This document shows positions 52,086-60,989 of a stretch of DNA of 60,989 bases, piece by piece. Source of the DNA: DATKZH01 sp964475955. GTDB lineage: Bacteria > Planctomycetota > Planctomycetia > Pirellulales > Thermoguttaceae. Below the pieces are notes generated by a model. That model ran no database searches, was not told the DNA's origin, and was given only the letters and a program-made list of their open reading frames with translations. The translations under genes were made by a program, and so were the position numbers. The stretch lies in assembly GCA_964475955.1 (NCBI GenBank), contig CAYYZY010000021.1, positions 1 through 60,989 on the forward strand. The letters run 5' to 3'. Position 1 is the first letter of the stretch; each line of letters starts with the position of its first letter.

Positions 52086-52724
52086 ATGGCCATCGTGCCG
52101 TCCGAGCGGGAAGCACGAGTCGTCCTTCGGGGGGTCTCCTGGTCGACCTACGAGGCCCTTCTTGCCGACGTCGACGCGCCGGGTAGCCGAATCACCTACG
52201 ACCGGGGGGATCTCGAGATCATGTCCCCGTCCGACGAGCACGAACGGTTCAAGCGACTGATTGGCAGATTGATCGAGACCCTCACCGAGGAATCGGAGAT
52301 CCCCATCCGCAGCAGCGGTTCGACCACCTTTCGAAGCGAGCCCAAGCGCCGCGGCTTTGAGCCCGATGAAAGCTACTACATAGCCAACGAGTCCCGGGTC
52401 CGCGGCCGGGACGAGATCGATCTTGCCGTCGATCCCCCGCCCGATCTCGTTGTCGAGGTGGAGATCACCCGAAGCGTGATCGACCGGATGCCGCTCTATG
52501 CGGCCCTTGGCGTGCCCGAAGTCTGGCGCTACGACGGCCGGTCCCTGCAAGTCGTCCAGCTCCAGCCCAACGGCAGCTACGCCCGGAAGGAGGAAAGCGC
52601 GGCGTTTCCGTTCCTCCCCCTTGCGGAATTGGAGCGGTTCCTCGGCGAGCGCAACGCGACCGATGAGACGACCTGGATTCGCGCCTTCCGCACGGCGGTG
52701 CGAGCGTGGCGCCCGAACCCGTAG
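52086..52724 (+). CDS. Uma2-family PD-(D/E)XK nuclease-fold protein
   Basis: 212 aa. The Uma2 fold is recognisable from VSWSTYEALLADV, YDRGDLEIMSPSDEHE, FEPDESYYIAN and DPPPDLVVEVEITRSV, which supplies the Asp...Glu-x-Glu acidic core of a restriction-endonuclease-like site. Uma2 proteins are very abundant in cyanobacteria and planctomycetes; their role is not settled and some may be inactive or mobile. It follows cpaE and a repeat, in the place where cpaF would be expected, which suggests insertion or rearrangement. GGGGATAAG precedes ATG 52086. Confidence 0.88.
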   Translation: MAIVPSEREARVVLRGVSWSTYEALLADVDAPGSRITYDRGDLEIMSPSDEHERFKRLIGRLIETLTEESEIPIRSSGSTTFRSEPKRRGFEPDESYYIANESRVRGRDEIDLAVDPPPDLVVEVEITRSVIDRMPLYAALGVPEVWRYDGRSLQVVQLQPNGSYARKEESAAFPFLPLAELERFLGERNATDETTWIRAFRTAVRAWRPNP

Positions 52725-52748
52725 TCCGTCAGGCGGCTCGCCTCCCCT

Positions 52749-53612
52749 CTACCGCCGGCCCGCCGCCTTCGCCGGCCGCCCTGCCGCGGGCCACAGGCCC
52801 GCCGCCATCGCTGTGCGCTGGACGTGGTCGGCCAACGCCGCTTCGGGTTGGCCCAGCCAGCGGCCGAGCCGGATCGACAGCGGCTCCGCCGACCCGTGAC
52901 GCCGCAGGTCGTCGAGGTAGTGGCCGAGCACCCGGCGGCCTTCCGGGCGGCCCTCGAGGAGGAAGTGGGTCCAGGCCCACGCCTCGGCGTAGTCGTCCTG
53001 GGTCATGTCGAAGGGGCGATCGAGCGTCTCCAGGCGCACCAGGCCGGGACGCCACTGGCCGAGTTGCAGTCCGGCGGCCAGCGCGGTCAGGTGCCGGCGA
53101 TTCAGCCCCTGCGAGCCGCGCGGGACCTCGAAGTATTCGGCCAGGCCCTCGTCGAGCCAGAGCGGCAGGTTGGGAATCGCCGAGTGGAGGTAGCCATGGG
53201 TCACCTCGTGCCGGAGGTCCTCGGCCACGCGATCACCCCATTGGGCATAAACCTGAAGCCGCGTGTCGGTCTCCAGGAAGTAGGCGCGCCGGGGAAGGAA
53301 ATCGGGATGGTAGAGGTGCATGAACGCGTCGAACCGATCGGCGTCCTCGAACAGGTAGACGTGGATCGGCTCGTCGGAAAGCGCGATGCCCAGCCGGTCC
53401 TGCACGTCCATGCGCCGCGCGGCCAGCTCGTCGAGCAGCCGGTGCGAGGCGACCACCGGGAACTCGCTGTGAACGACCAGTTGCTCGCGCACCACCGTAT
53501 GGGTGGCGGGGAGCGTCAGCCGGTCGGACGTCAGCGAAACGCATCCGGCGCCGGCGGCCAAAGCGCCGAGCAGCAGCACGAGGAGCGACCGGCCGTTCCG
53601 CGGGAAGTTCAT
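52749..53612 (-). CDS. DUF1570-like lipoprotein metalloprotease
   Basis: 287 aa. A lipoprotein signal (LLVLLLGALAAGAGC) puts it at the envelope. RHEVTHGYLH has the HExxH zinc motif (His-Glu-Val-Thr-His), and WLDEGLAEYFE downstream supplies the gluzincin-type third ligand Glu, an arrangement known from DUF1570 proteins of planctomycetes. Substrate is unknown. ATG 53612 overlaps the stop of the upstream glycosyltransferase gene by four bases. Nothing suggests loss of function. Confidence 0.85.
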   Translation of the reverse strand: MNFPRNGRSLLVLLLGALAAGAGCVSLTSDRLTLPATHTVVREQLVVHSEFPVVASHRLLDELAARRMDVQDRLGIALSDEPIHVYLFEDADRFDAFMHLYHPDFLPRRAYFLETDTRLQVYAQWGDRVAEDLRHEVTHGYLHSAIPNLPLWLDEGLAEYFEVPRGSQGLNRRHLTALAAGLQLGQWRPGLVRLETLDRPFDMTQDDYAEAWAWTHFLLEGRPEGRRVLGHYLDDLRRHGSAEPLSIRLGRWLGQPEAALADHVQRTAMAAGLWPAAGRPAKAAGRR

Positions 53613-54748
53613 TCGGCGACGACCTGTTTCTCGAGCAAGGTCCTACGAGCTCGGTCCGGCTGGTCGCTTCGCACACTTCGGCCGGACTCGGCCGTGCGGG
53701 CCGGCCCCGCTTCAATCGCCGCGACCTCCGCCGCCCGCGGGCAACCCGGCCCCCGCGCCGTCTCAGCGATTCGAGCCGCCAACGGCGGGCCCCATTGCCC
53801 CACGCTGTAGTGCGCCTCGACCCGGCGGCGACCGGCCGTGCCCATTCGCGTTCGAAGCTGCGGATCGCCGGCCAGCCGGACGATCGCCGCCACCCAGTCC
53901 GCGGGTGTGGCGGCAAGCAGCCCGGTCCGGCCGTGAACCACCAACCGGCGATTCACGCCCACCGGGTTGGCCACGACGGGCAGTCCGGCCGCCATGTACT
54001 GGAGCACCTTGAGGCCGCATTTCCCCCGGCTCCACTGGTCGTCGGGCAGCCAGCAGACGCCGAGGTCGCACGCGGCAAGCTCGGCCGCCTCGGTCGACGC
54101 CGACCAGCGGCGCCCCACCATCCGCACCCCGGGAAGCTCCGGAAATCGGTCGCAGATCACGCGCAGCTCCAACCCGGGCAGCCTCGCGCCAAGGCGCTGC
54201 CATACCGCTCGGGCGTGGCCAAGCGACGGGAGCGTGGCCTGCTGGCCGATCCAGACCAGCCGAGCCGCTGCTGCCTCGCGGTGGTGGGAAGCGATCGGGT
54301 AACGGGCCGGTTCCACGCAGGTGGGGATCTCCGCCACCCGGTCCTTCTCCACGTAGCGGGCCACGCGTCGGCCGAGATAGTCGTTGCCGACGGTGACTAG
54401 GTCGGCGGCGTAGACGGTCGCCCAGAATCGGATCAGCCGCTGCCAGCTTTCGGGCGGCTTGCGGTGGAAGCTGTCGCGGAGGAAGACGGCGTCGTCCACG
54501 TCGTAAACGAGGCAGCGGGCCGCGCGGCGGAGGATGCGCAACTGCCAGAGTGGCAACAGCTTGCGCTGGAGGAGCACCACGTCCGCCCGGCGTGCCGCCA
54601 GGAGCTGGCGCACGCGTCGAAACGTGCCGCGAGCCACCGGCGCCGGTTCGAGCGTCAGCCGCTCGGCGGAAAGTGCCCACGAAAAGGCTTCCACCCGATA
54701 GCGGTAGCAGACGTGGTCGACGCCCTCGATCAGGGCCATCAGCTTCAT
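53609..54748 (-). CDS. Glycosyltransferase, GT4-like (GT-B fold)
   Basis: 379 aa soluble glycosyltransferase of the GT-B type. The C-terminal nucleotide-sugar domain has RLVWIGQQATLPSL, then CDLGVCWLPDDQWSRGKCGLK with the conserved acid/basic pair, and KVLQYMAAGLPVVANPVG, typical of GT4. The N-terminal acceptor domain has VLLQRKLLPLWQLRILRRA and YDVDDAVFLRD. Probably transfers a sugar in envelope polysaccharide synthesis. A 40-residue disordered tail is extra. GGAGG precedes ATG 54748. Stop overlaps the DUF1570 lipoprotein start (ATGA). Confidence 0.85.
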   Translation of the reverse strand: MKLMALIEGVDHVCYRYRVEAFSWALSAERLTLEPAPVARGTFRRVRQLLAARRADVVLLQRKLLPLWQLRILRRAARCLVYDVDDAVFLRDSFHRKPPESWQRLIRFWATVYAADLVTVGNDYLGRRVARYVEKDRVAEIPTCVEPARYPIASHHREAAAARLVWIGQQATLPSLGHARAVWQRLGARLPGLELRVICDRFPELPGVRMVGRRWSASTEAAELAACDLGVCWLPDDQWSRGKCGLKVLQYMAAGLPVVANPVGVNRRLVVHGRTGLLAATPADWVAAIVRLAGDPQLRTRMGTAGRRRVEAHYSVGQWGPPLAARIAETARGPGCPRAAEVAAIEAGPARTAESGRSVRSDQPDRARRTLLEKQVVAE

Positions 54749-54992
54749 CGTCGTCCTCCATGACGGCCCAAGCTCGCCGGGGCGGGGACGAAAGGCACCG
54801 TAGAGGCGGGATGGTAGCAAATCCGGGTGTCTGGCAGAATAGCGAACCAAGCGGTGCGGCCGCCCGAAAGGTGGGTGCGGACGGTGTGACCTCCGGCCCG
54901 CCACGCGGGCGCAGCGGGGTTGATTCTTCTAAGTCCTTGGGCGATAAAGGAGTTAAGGCGACCACACTCTCTCGAAAAGGACGGCCTTGCCC

Positions 54993-55901
54993 ATGCGTCT
55001 TCTCGTTGCCTGTCCTCAGTGCCAACGTCAGTACGACGCCTCGCGCCGCAAGCCGGGGAGTCGCTTCCGGTGCCACTGCGGCACCGTCGTCACGGTCCGG
55101 GAGCCCCAAGGGCACGATGCGGCCGTGGTGCGTTGTTCCTCGTGCGGCGCACCGCGCGCCGAGGGCAGCACCGCGTGCCAATTCTGCGGCGCCGATTTCA
55201 CGTTGCACGAGCGCGATCTGCGCGGCGTTTGCCCCGAGTGCCTGGCCCGGGTGAGCGAGCACGCCAAGTTCTGCCACCATTGCGGCACGTTGCTCGCGCC
55301 GGAGTTGGTTGCAGGCGACGAGACGCCGCTGATCTGCCCCGTCTGCGGCGAGCAGCGCCGGTTGACCAGCCGGCGGATCGGCGACGTCACCGTGCTCGAG
55401 TGCGACCACTGCGCCGGCCTCTGGCTGGGTACGGAGACGTTCCAGCAACTGGCCGATCGCGCCTCGTCGGAAGGCGCCGAGCTCGACCGGCTCTTCGTTC
55501 CCACCCAGGCGCGGGCGGCCCACCTCGACGCACCGGAGCAGAGAGCACGGAAGCAGTGGCACTACCGGGCCTGCGCGGTCTGCGGCAAGATGATGCATCG
55601 CCGCAACTACGGCCGCCGCAGCGGCGTGATCATCGACGTCTGCAAGGAGCACGGCATCTGGTTCGACGCCGACGAGCTGCCCCGCATCCTCGCCTGGATC
55701 CGTTCCGGCGGCAAGGCCAAGGCCGACGCAGACTTGGCCGCTCGAAAAGCCCGAGAAAAGCGACTCAAGCGCGCCACCCGGCCGCGCCCCCGCCGACACG
55801 CCGTGATGGGCACGCCCCTCGGCGACGTGGACGACGACGACGGTGATAGCCCACTGGGGGAAGTCATCGAAGAAATCGTCGGCTGGCTCTTCCGGCTCTA
55901 G
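54993..55901 (+). CDS. Multi-zinc-ribbon protein (TFIIB-type zinc finger)
   Basis: 302 aa with a row of Cys pairs: CPQCQ and CHCG, CSSCG and CQFCG, CPECL and CHHCG, then the paired zf-TFIIB domain CPVCG...CDHCAGLWLG and a second one CAVCGKMMHRRN...CKEHGIWFDADEL. The two C-terminal units are the family's duplicated domain. The tail is basic then acidic (DVDDDDGD). Members are thought to bind zinc and possibly nucleic acid; no function is shown. ATG 54993 is used; TTG 54987 has better spacing to AAAAGGA, so the start could be two codons earlier. Confidence 0.8.
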   Translation: MRLLVACPQCQRQYDASRRKPGSRFRCHCGTVVTVREPQGHDAAVVRCSSCGAPRAEGSTACQFCGADFTLHERDLRGVCPECLARVSEHAKFCHHCGTLLAPELVAGDETPLICPVCGEQRRLTSRRIGDVTVLECDHCAGLWLGTETFQQLADRASSEGAELDRLFVPTQARAAHLDAPEQRARKQWHYRACAVCGKMMHRRNYGRRSGVIIDVCKEHGIWFDADELPRILAWIRSGGKAKADADLAARKAREKRLKRATRPRPRRHAVMGTPLGDVDDDDGDSPLGEVIEEIVGWLFRL

Positions 55902-56050
55902 CCAGGTTGCGCAGAACGCGATCGCGCGGTCATTTGGCGAGTCCGTATGGCTTCGCGTGTCCCGGTGGGGAAGCGTCGGCAACTGCCTCGCCGCTCGGGA
56001 ACGGGAGTGACGATCCGGGCGCGATCCACCTGGGAAAGGAGCGACGTTTC

Positions 56051-59000
56051 ATGCGACGGATTCCTGCCGCGAGCGTGGTGTTGGGGATCGTGCTGACGGC
56101 CGCGGTCGCCGGCCGGGCGGTTGCCGGCCGGCGGCAGATCGTGCTCAACGAGCACGTCAACCGCCGCTGGACCGGTGAGCTGCTGAGCTACCCCTTCGAG
56201 GTGCCCGAGGGGGCCTGCCACGTCGATTCGCTCCGCCTCCGTGGGCCGAACGGCCCCCAGCCGGTGCAGCTTTCCGACGTGGAGTACTGGCTGGCGACGC
56301 GCACGGTCAAGTCGGCCACGCTGTGGCTGGTCGCCGACCTGGCCCCCCGGGCGACGAACGTCTACACGGTCGGCTACGGTGCCAAGCCGGCGCCCGGGCC
56401 GAGTGCGACCGGCGATCTCGCGCTCAGGGCGAGCGAAGGCCGACTGGAGCTGACCACTTCCCGCTTCGGCGTGCGGCTGCGCCTGGGAGGTGCGACGTAC
56501 GATCCGCCCCGGGCGGCCTCCGAGGTGCCCGGGCCGATCGCGGCGATGCGCCTGGCCGACGGAACCTGGTTCGGCACGAGCCGACTGTTCGGCGAGACGA
56601 AGCTGACCGGCTGGTCGGCGCGCCAATCGGCGGCCGGCCCCGTGTTCGGCGAGGTCGAATACACTTATCGCTACGAGGACGGCAACACGGTCACGCTGCG
56701 CGCCCGGCTGATCGCGGGCGGGGCGGGGCTCTGCTGCCGGACGCACGCCCGGGAAGACCGGCCGGGGGACGGCGTCGACGTCGTCTTGAGCGAAGGTCTT
56801 CCGCCGTTGGTGCTCATCGCCCAGCGCGAAGCGTACGCCGATCGGCCCGAAATGGAGGACGTCTCGTGGGGCACCTGGTTCGAAATTCCCCTGGCCGACT
56901 ACGGCGAGGACCTGGTGACCAACGTCAGCCCCTGGGCCGACTGGTGGAGCACCTGGACGCAAACCACCGCGCGGCTCCGCCTCGCGGAGCGCAAGCGCGA
57001 GCTGCACCTGGCGAGCCACGACCCGGGCGCGTGGGTCGAGCCGGCCGCCCCCGGCACCATGCGCGACTGGGCCGCCTGGCAGCACAAGCTGCTCCCAGTG
57101 AAGCGGGGGGCCAAAGGGGAAGTCTTCCTGCACGTCAACAACGCGGCCGGGGTGCGCAAGTGGAGCATCGAAGATCGCGAGCCGGCCTACGGCGAAGCGC
57201 GGCGCATGTCGCTCGCCCAGGTGAAGGCCGAGTGGCCTCCGCTGGACGAAGTCAAGGACTGGGTCCTCGAGTGGCCGGCGGGCGACAGGGCGCATCCCCA
57301 CCTGTTCGTCTCGGCCGACGAGCTCCGGGCGGCCTGGCGGCAGTCGGAGCCGAGCGAGGAGATTGCGAAGCTCGCCGACTACCTCGCGCGCGAGGAGATC
57401 CGGCCGGTGCCCAGCTACAAGGACGCCCAGGCGGTCGAAGTCTACCTGGGCACGCGAGGCGATCCGGAGGCGGCCGCGAAGGTGCGGCTCGTCGAACGAA
57501 TCGGCCAGCACATGGGCGCGCTGGGCGACTTCGACAAGATGCGGAGCACCCAGACCGTCGCCGCCCTCTACGACCTGATGATGGCCACCGACCTCGTGCC
57601 CGATTCCGAGAAGCGGCTCTACCGGTCGCAGATGGTGTTTCTGGGCTACATCATGGCCCGGCCCTCCACCTGGAGCATCGAGCGCGGCTATCGCTCCTAC
57701 AACCCGAACATGAGCCTCTCCTATCTGTTTGCCCGGGGAATCGTCGGCTGTGCGATCCCCGACCACCCCATGGCGCGCGCCTGGGTCGCGCCCGGACTGA
57801 GCCGCGCGGAGACGTGGCTCGACGAGGTCGGCCCGGAAGGCGAGTGGTATGAAAGTGCCCATTACTCGCAGGTCAGCGCGCTGGCGATGGCGTCGTTCGC
57901 CGTGGCGGTCGAGCGGGCGGGCTTCGGCGACCTGTTCGTGAACGAGGATCTGAAGCGGTGGGCGATGTGGCTCGCCCAGATCTACACGCCGCGCGATCCC
58001 ATGGAGGGGCGCCGCAACCGGCGGGCCTCGCCGCCCATCGGCCGGGCCACCGCCGGTGTGCCGTGGGGCCTCTTCGGGCTCATGGCCAAGGCCACGGCCG
58101 ATACCGACCCCGCGTACTCCCGGCACATGCAGTGGGCCTGGGCCGGCACCGGCTTCACCACGAACACGGCCAACCACCTGGGCGGCTTCGAGGCGGTGTA
58201 CATGGATCGCTCGCTGCCGATGGCCGTCCCCGACTGGAAATCGAAGCTCTTCCCCCAAGTGGGCCCGCTGATGCGCAACCGCGTCGGTGATGAGCACGAG
58301 AACTACCTGATCGTGCACGCGAACACGGGGGCCGGCGCCCGTCCGTCGGAACTGGGGTGCCTGGCGCTCTGGTTCGCGCGGGGCGTGCCCGTCGCCGGCG
58401 CGTTTCCCGGGGGATACAAGGAGCGGCACCAACGGCTCATGTCGCGCGTGATTCCGGCGACGTCGTGGCGGGAAGGCGAGCCGTGGGACGAGTCGCGCTT
58501 CGGCTGCGCGACCGACGTCGGCACGGGCCCCTTCAGCGCCCTGCCCCGCCAGGACTATTTCGCCGCAAGCTATCGGCTCGAGGGATGGAAGGGCGGACGC
58601 TACGGCACGCCGGAGGAGCCCGTCTCCTGGCCGCCGGTTGCGAGCGAAGCCGAGTTCCCGACGTCGTGGCGCCGGCGCATGCTCTACGTCCAGGACGACC
58701 GGCCCGACGGCCCCAACTACCTGGTGCTGCGCGACTCGGTCACCGGCGGCGAGCCGTCGCTCTGGCAGATGTGGACGGTCTCGGAGCTGATCGCAACGCC
58801 CGAGCAACTGCGCGACCTGGAGGGCCTCCTGTCCGCGAAGCCGGGCGCGGCGGCGGTCGCGGCGCACCGGCTCGAGGGCGACCGCTTCACGGCCGTAGGG
58901 CGGTTCGAGGTCGACGTCGACTACTACGTCGCCGCCCCGCGCGACACCGAGCGATGGACCATGCGCTGGGGCCAGCGGTACGTCGACTACGGCGTCCAGG

Positions 59001-59551
59001 GGCAGGACTACCGCGACCTGCTCCAGCTCCGCCGCGAGGGCGACGGCGACTACTTCGTCGTCATGTTCCCGCGCTTCCGCGAGCAGACGCCGCCGGAGTT
59101 CCGCACCCTGGGCGAAGGCGCGGTCGTGCGGATCGAGGGCGGGTTCGGCACCGACCACTGCTTCCTGCCGGCCGAAGAGGCGGAAGTGCACGTCGGCCGG
59201 CTCCGCTTCCGCGGCACGGCCGGCTCCGTGCAGGATCGCGCCGGGGCCCGCGTGCTGGCCCTCGGCGCCGCGGGCGAAGTTGACGCGGAGCAATGGGGCA
59301 TCGCGGCGGCGCAGGCGGCGAGCCTCCGCGTCGAACCGGGCCGCCTGATGGTCCACCTACCCTACGACGACGAAGACGGCGCCGCGCTCACCCTCCGCGC
59401 GCCCGGCCGGTGGAAGCCGGCCTCCGGACCAAGGGGCCTCACGCTCACGCCGACCGCAAACGGCTGCCGGCTCGCCCTGGCACCGGGGTGCGTACGCGCC
59501 GTGCTCGAAGCGGCGGACGTCCCCGATGCCCGGGAAGGCGGCGACGGCTAA
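56051..59551 (+). CDS. Large exported heparinase II/III-like protein
   Basis: 1166 aa with a signal peptide (VVLGIVLTAAVAGRAVAG). The first 350 residues are beta-rich; residues 420-750 are a helical toroid with motifs of heparinase II/III-type lyases (YNPNMSLSYL, GEWYESAHYSQVSAL with candidate Tyr/His); residues 770-1160 hold the long beta-sandwich (DRSLPMAVPDWKSK; GDEHENYLIVHANTG; PNYLVLRDSVTGGEPS). The domain order fits polysaccharide lyases such as PL12/PL21, but not closely enough to name a substrate. AAAGGAG is nine bases before ATG 56051. The long frame on the other strand is a shadow. No sulfatase or SusC/D-type partner is present. Confidence 0.8.
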   Translation: MRRIPAASVVLGIVLTAAVAGRAVAGRRQIVLNEHVNRRWTGELLSYPFEVPEGACHVDSLRLRGPNGPQPVQLSDVEYWLATRTVKSATLWLVADLAPRATNVYTVGYGAKPAPGPSATGDLALRASEGRLELTTSRFGVRLRLGGATYDPPRAASEVPGPIAAMRLADGTWFGTSRLFGETKLTGWSARQSAAGPVFGEVEYTYRYEDGNTVTLRARLIAGGAGLCCRTHAREDRPGDGVDVVLSEGLPPLVLIAQREAYADRPEMEDVSWGTWFEIPLADYGEDLVTNVSPWADWWSTWTQTTARLRLAERKRELHLASHDPGAWVEPAAPGTMRDWAAWQHKLLPVKRGAKGEVFLHVNNAAGVRKWSIEDREPAYGEARRMSLAQVKAEWPPLDEVKDWVLEWPAGDRAHPHLFVSADELRAAWRQSEPSEEIAKLADYLAREEIRPVPSYKDAQAVEVYLGTRGDPEAAAKVRLVERIGQHMGALGDFDKMRSTQTVAALYDLMMATDLVPDSEKRLYRSQMVFLGYIMARPSTWSIERGYRSYNPNMSLSYLFARGIVGCAIPDHPMARAWVAPGLSRAETWLDEVGPEGEWYESAHYSQVSALAMASFAVAVERAGFGDLFVNEDLKRWAMWLAQIYTPRDPMEGRRNRRASPPIGRATAGVPWGLFGLMAKATADTDPAYSRHMQWAWAGTGFTTNTANHLGGFEAVYMDRSLPMAVPDWKSKLFPQVGPLMRNRVGDEHENYLIVHANTGAGARPSELGCLALWFARGVPVAGAFPGGYKERHQRLMSRVIPATSWREGEPWDESRFGCATDVGTGPFSALPRQDYFAASYRLEGWKGGRYGTPEEPVSWPPVASEAEFPTSWRRRMLYVQDDRPDGPNYLVLRDSVTGGEPSLWQMWTVSELIATPEQLRDLEGLLSAKPGAAAVAAHRLEGDRFTAVGRFEVDVDYYVAAPRDTERWTMRWGQRYVDYGVQGQDYRDLLQLRREGDGDYFVVMFPRFREQTPPEFRTLGEGAVVRIEGGFGTDHCFLPAEEAEVHVGRLRFRGTAGSVQDRAGARVLALGAAGEVDAEQWGIAAAQAASLRVEPGRLMVHLPYDDEDGAALTLRAPGRWKPASGPRGLTLTPTANGCRLALAPGCVRAVLEAADVPDAREGGDG

Positions 59552-59581
59552 CCGGGGCCTCTGCTTTTGCCGGCGAGAACA

Positions 59582-60196
59582 TCATTCGGGTATCTCGTCG
59601 TCGTCTTCCTCGTCCTCCTCTTCGTCCACCGGACGATGAGACACGCTCCTGGTGATCGTGTGGACGAGTTCGATGAGCAGGAGCAGGACGACCACGCCGG
59701 CCAGCACAGCGAACGCTCGCCAGGCGTACGGCCAGTGGTCGATGAGGGCCGCTGCCCCGGCGCTTAATAGCCCCAGGATCAGGTAATGGGCCTCCGGCGA
59801 TTGTAGACGCTTGGCCGTCGCCTCCGCGCGAACAATCACCTCGGCGCTTAGCTCATCCTCATCGTCTTCGAGATCCACGGTGTGGTCGCCGTGTTGCATG
59901 AAGTCGGCCAGGAGGAGCATCTTGTTGCAGTGAACGAGATGCGTGGCGGCGTGGGCAAGGCCGGTGATGAAAAGCGCGCCGGCGGTGACCAGAGCCGCGC
60001 CCGCCCAAGGGGACATCGCCGCCTGGACGAGGAGCACTACCGTCCCCCCGGTGAGTAGTGCATAGACCCCGAGCAGCATCCGGTCGTGCGCCGCCGTCTG
60101 CTCGATCGCCTTGCCGTAGAAGTCCTCGCGGCTGCCCGGGCCGTGGGCCAGAATACGCGAGAACTCCTCGATCAACTCCCGTTTGCTCCTTGCCAT
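59582..60196 (-). CDS. Membrane protein of unknown function (four helices)
   Basis: 204 aa. Two pairs of hydrophobic helices (about 48-95, LLGVYALLTGGTVVLLVQ and ALVTAGALFITGLAHAA; about 147-190) are separated by an acidic cytoplasmic loop (HTVDLEDDEDELS), and the C-terminus is a run of Asp/Glu (about 14 acids). His residues cluster at AHAATHLVHC. I do not recognise a family. AGAAGGA precedes ATG 60196, which I prefer to 60241. It converges on the heparinase-like gene with 30 bases between stops. Confidence 0.7.
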   Translation of the reverse strand: MARSKRELIEEFSRILAHGPGSREDFYGKAIEQTAAHDRMLLGVYALLTGGTVVLLVQAAMSPWAGAALVTAGALFITGLAHAATHLVHCNKMLLLADFMQHGDHTVDLEDDEDELSAEVIVRAEATAKRLQSPEAHYLILGLLSAGAAALIDHWPYAWRAFAVLAGVVVLLLLIELVHTITRSVSHRPVDEEEDEEDDDEIPE

Positions 60197-60494
60197 TGGG
60201 TTCGTCCTTCTGCTGTGAGGATGGAAATGCGCGCGTCCCAAATCGACGCTCTCCCGCCGGGCGCGCCCCGACTCGCGCTACGAGGCGGTCGGCTTCGACG
60301 CGGCGTTTGGGGTATTCGTCCATGGCCGCCCGACGGGAAGAACCGAGAACGGGTGGGCAAGCGTCGGAGGGCAATACCTGGTCGAGCTGGTGAACATGAC
60401 AACAAGATACCAGGATTGGCTTGCCGAATGGAATGCGCAATGCCGCTGGGATGCGAAAAGGCCGCCTGCGCGATTGGCAGCCCGGCGACGGCCG

Positions 60495-60989
60495 TCAGGG
60501 CCAAAGCCGCGCGACGACCCAGTCGACGGCCTCGGCCCCCCGGTCCTCCTCTTCGCCGTCTCCGTCGGGGCGATTCATGCCCAGAAGATCGCCCACCGAG
60601 GCCAGCCACCGAAATTCCGTCGACCAACGGGCGATGCGCCGGGAGTGGGCGGCGAAAACCTCCTCCCGGGCGGCAACCCGTTCCCGCGAAGCAGTCCCCC
60701 GCTCGATCGGTAGAGAAGGCCCCCTGGCCAACCGCGCCGCGGCGACCGCCCCCCTTCGCACAGGCCCGGTCGCTGCGTCGGCCGGGTCGGCGATCAGTTC
60801 GTCCGCCGGCGCGTCGGTGAAGCGGATCGCCGGGCGAAGCGGAACGTGAGAAACGTCGCACGGGGGGTGCGACGGGCGTCTCGCCAGTGTATCGGCGTCT
60901 GACTCCGGCACGGGCAAGATGCCCGTGGCACCCGGCGCCGGGCGCGAAAGGGACTCGCCGCCCGGCTCGGCCAGGCCGGTGACGGTCAC
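60495..60989 (-). CDS. Doubtful ORF at the right edge
   Basis: 164 aa, open to the edge of the window. Its first 25 residues include ATGILPVPESDAD, which is the translation of the hairpin repeat at 60909-60927, a typical sign of an ORF running through planctomycete repeat DNA. The last 60 residues (RRIARWSTEFRWLASVGDLLG) look more protein-like. If real, the start is probably downstream of the repeat; no ribosome site was found. No family recognised. Confidence 0.3.
   Translation of the reverse strand: MTVTGLAEPGGESLSRPAPGATGILPVPESDADTLARRPSHPPCDVSHVPLRPAIRFTDAPADELIADPADAATGPVRRGAVAAARLARGPSLPIERGTASRERVAAREEVFAAHSRRIARWSTEFRWLASVGDLLGMNRPDGDGEEEDRGAEAVDWVVARLWP
60909..60927. repeat. Short perfect hairpin (family H)
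   Basis: CACGGGCA (60909-60916) and TGCCCGTG (60920-60927) with a three-base loop. This GCCACGGGCATCTTGCCCGTG type of hairpin is widespread in planctomycete intergenic DNA, from general knowledge. Only one copy is in this window. Confidence 0.6.

Noticed and set aside
55898..59356. A 1152-codon open frame on the minus strand opposite the heparinase-like gene
   Set aside because: It is rich in His, Arg, Pro and Gly with no motif or signal, as expected for the antisense of a high-GC gene; the plus-strand product has a signal peptide, ribosome site and lyase features.

Overview
The window is high-GC bacterial DNA that reads as a member of the Planctomycetota, probably near the Pirellulales. The reasons are: large secreted proteins with planctomycete-type composition, a sigma factor / anti-sigma-TPR / caspase-like gene group, DUF1570 and zinc-ribbon proteins, and many short hairpin repeats between genes of a kind common in that phylum. 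A run of exactly 100 N (49945-50044) shows a draft, scaffolded assembly; phylum-level placement is inference from gene content, not from a marker tree.

Layout. 1-2643: an S8 (subtilisin-type) protease with its 5' end at or beyond the left edge, then about 690 bases without a gene. 2644-8659: a tungsten-type aldehyde ferredoxin oxidoreductase, an NtrB/NtrC-like sigma-54 two-component pair and an RMD1/DUF155 protein. 8698-12017 (minus strand): a tiny zinc ribbon, csrA, an MFS permease and a Tat-exported TIM-barrel isomerase. 12317-20319 (plus strand): a frameshifted outer-membrane-type gene, then a sigma factor, its anti-sigma/TPR partner, a secreted protein, a transglutaminase-like/DUF4384 protein and a DUF4384/caspase protein. 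21069-23537: a secreted Gly/Pro/Arg-rich protein and a convergent CE15-type esterase separated by an intrinsic terminator. 23832-27130: xseB, a short-chain prenyl diphosphate synthase and dxs, an isoprenoid-precursor operon. 27444-31741: a zinc-ribbon membrane peptide, a HAD hydrolase, a GHL6-like glycosidase, a hypothetical protein and nrdR. 31769-36391 (minus): a second prenyl diphosphate synthase, moaC, a PMT-like membrane glycosyltransferase, and a membrane protein split over two frames. 37209-45073: a membrane protein plus C39-like peptidase pair, then minus-strand genes for an FAD oxidoreductase, a polytopic membrane protein, a DUF362 protein and a terpene-cyclase-fold protein.

45491-51844 is the most interpretable region: a class I cyclic-di-GMP (GEMM) riboswitch in the leader of a Flp pilin gene, a strong terminator directly after the pilin, a 36-residue membrane peptide, then cpaA, tadE, cpaB, cpaC (broken by the assembly gap) and cpaE. 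This is a Tad/Flp pilus locus; the motor ATPase and platform genes (cpaF, tadB, tadC) are not in the window. 52086-60989 holds a Uma2 nuclease, a DUF1570 lipoprotein with a coupled glycosyltransferase, a zinc-ribbon protein, a 1166-residue heparinase-like exported protein, a small membrane protein and a doubtful ORF at the right edge.

Intergenic DNA carries at least seven distinct families of short inverted-repeat elements. Two of them have terminal inverted repeats like MITEs; one of these is fused to the end of a gene and another copy end lies just upstream of the S8 protease. The best candidates for something undescribed are the sigma / anti-sigma / DUF4384-caspase module, the S8 protease if an AAA ATPase lies to its left, and the coupled DUF362 / cyclase-fold pair.
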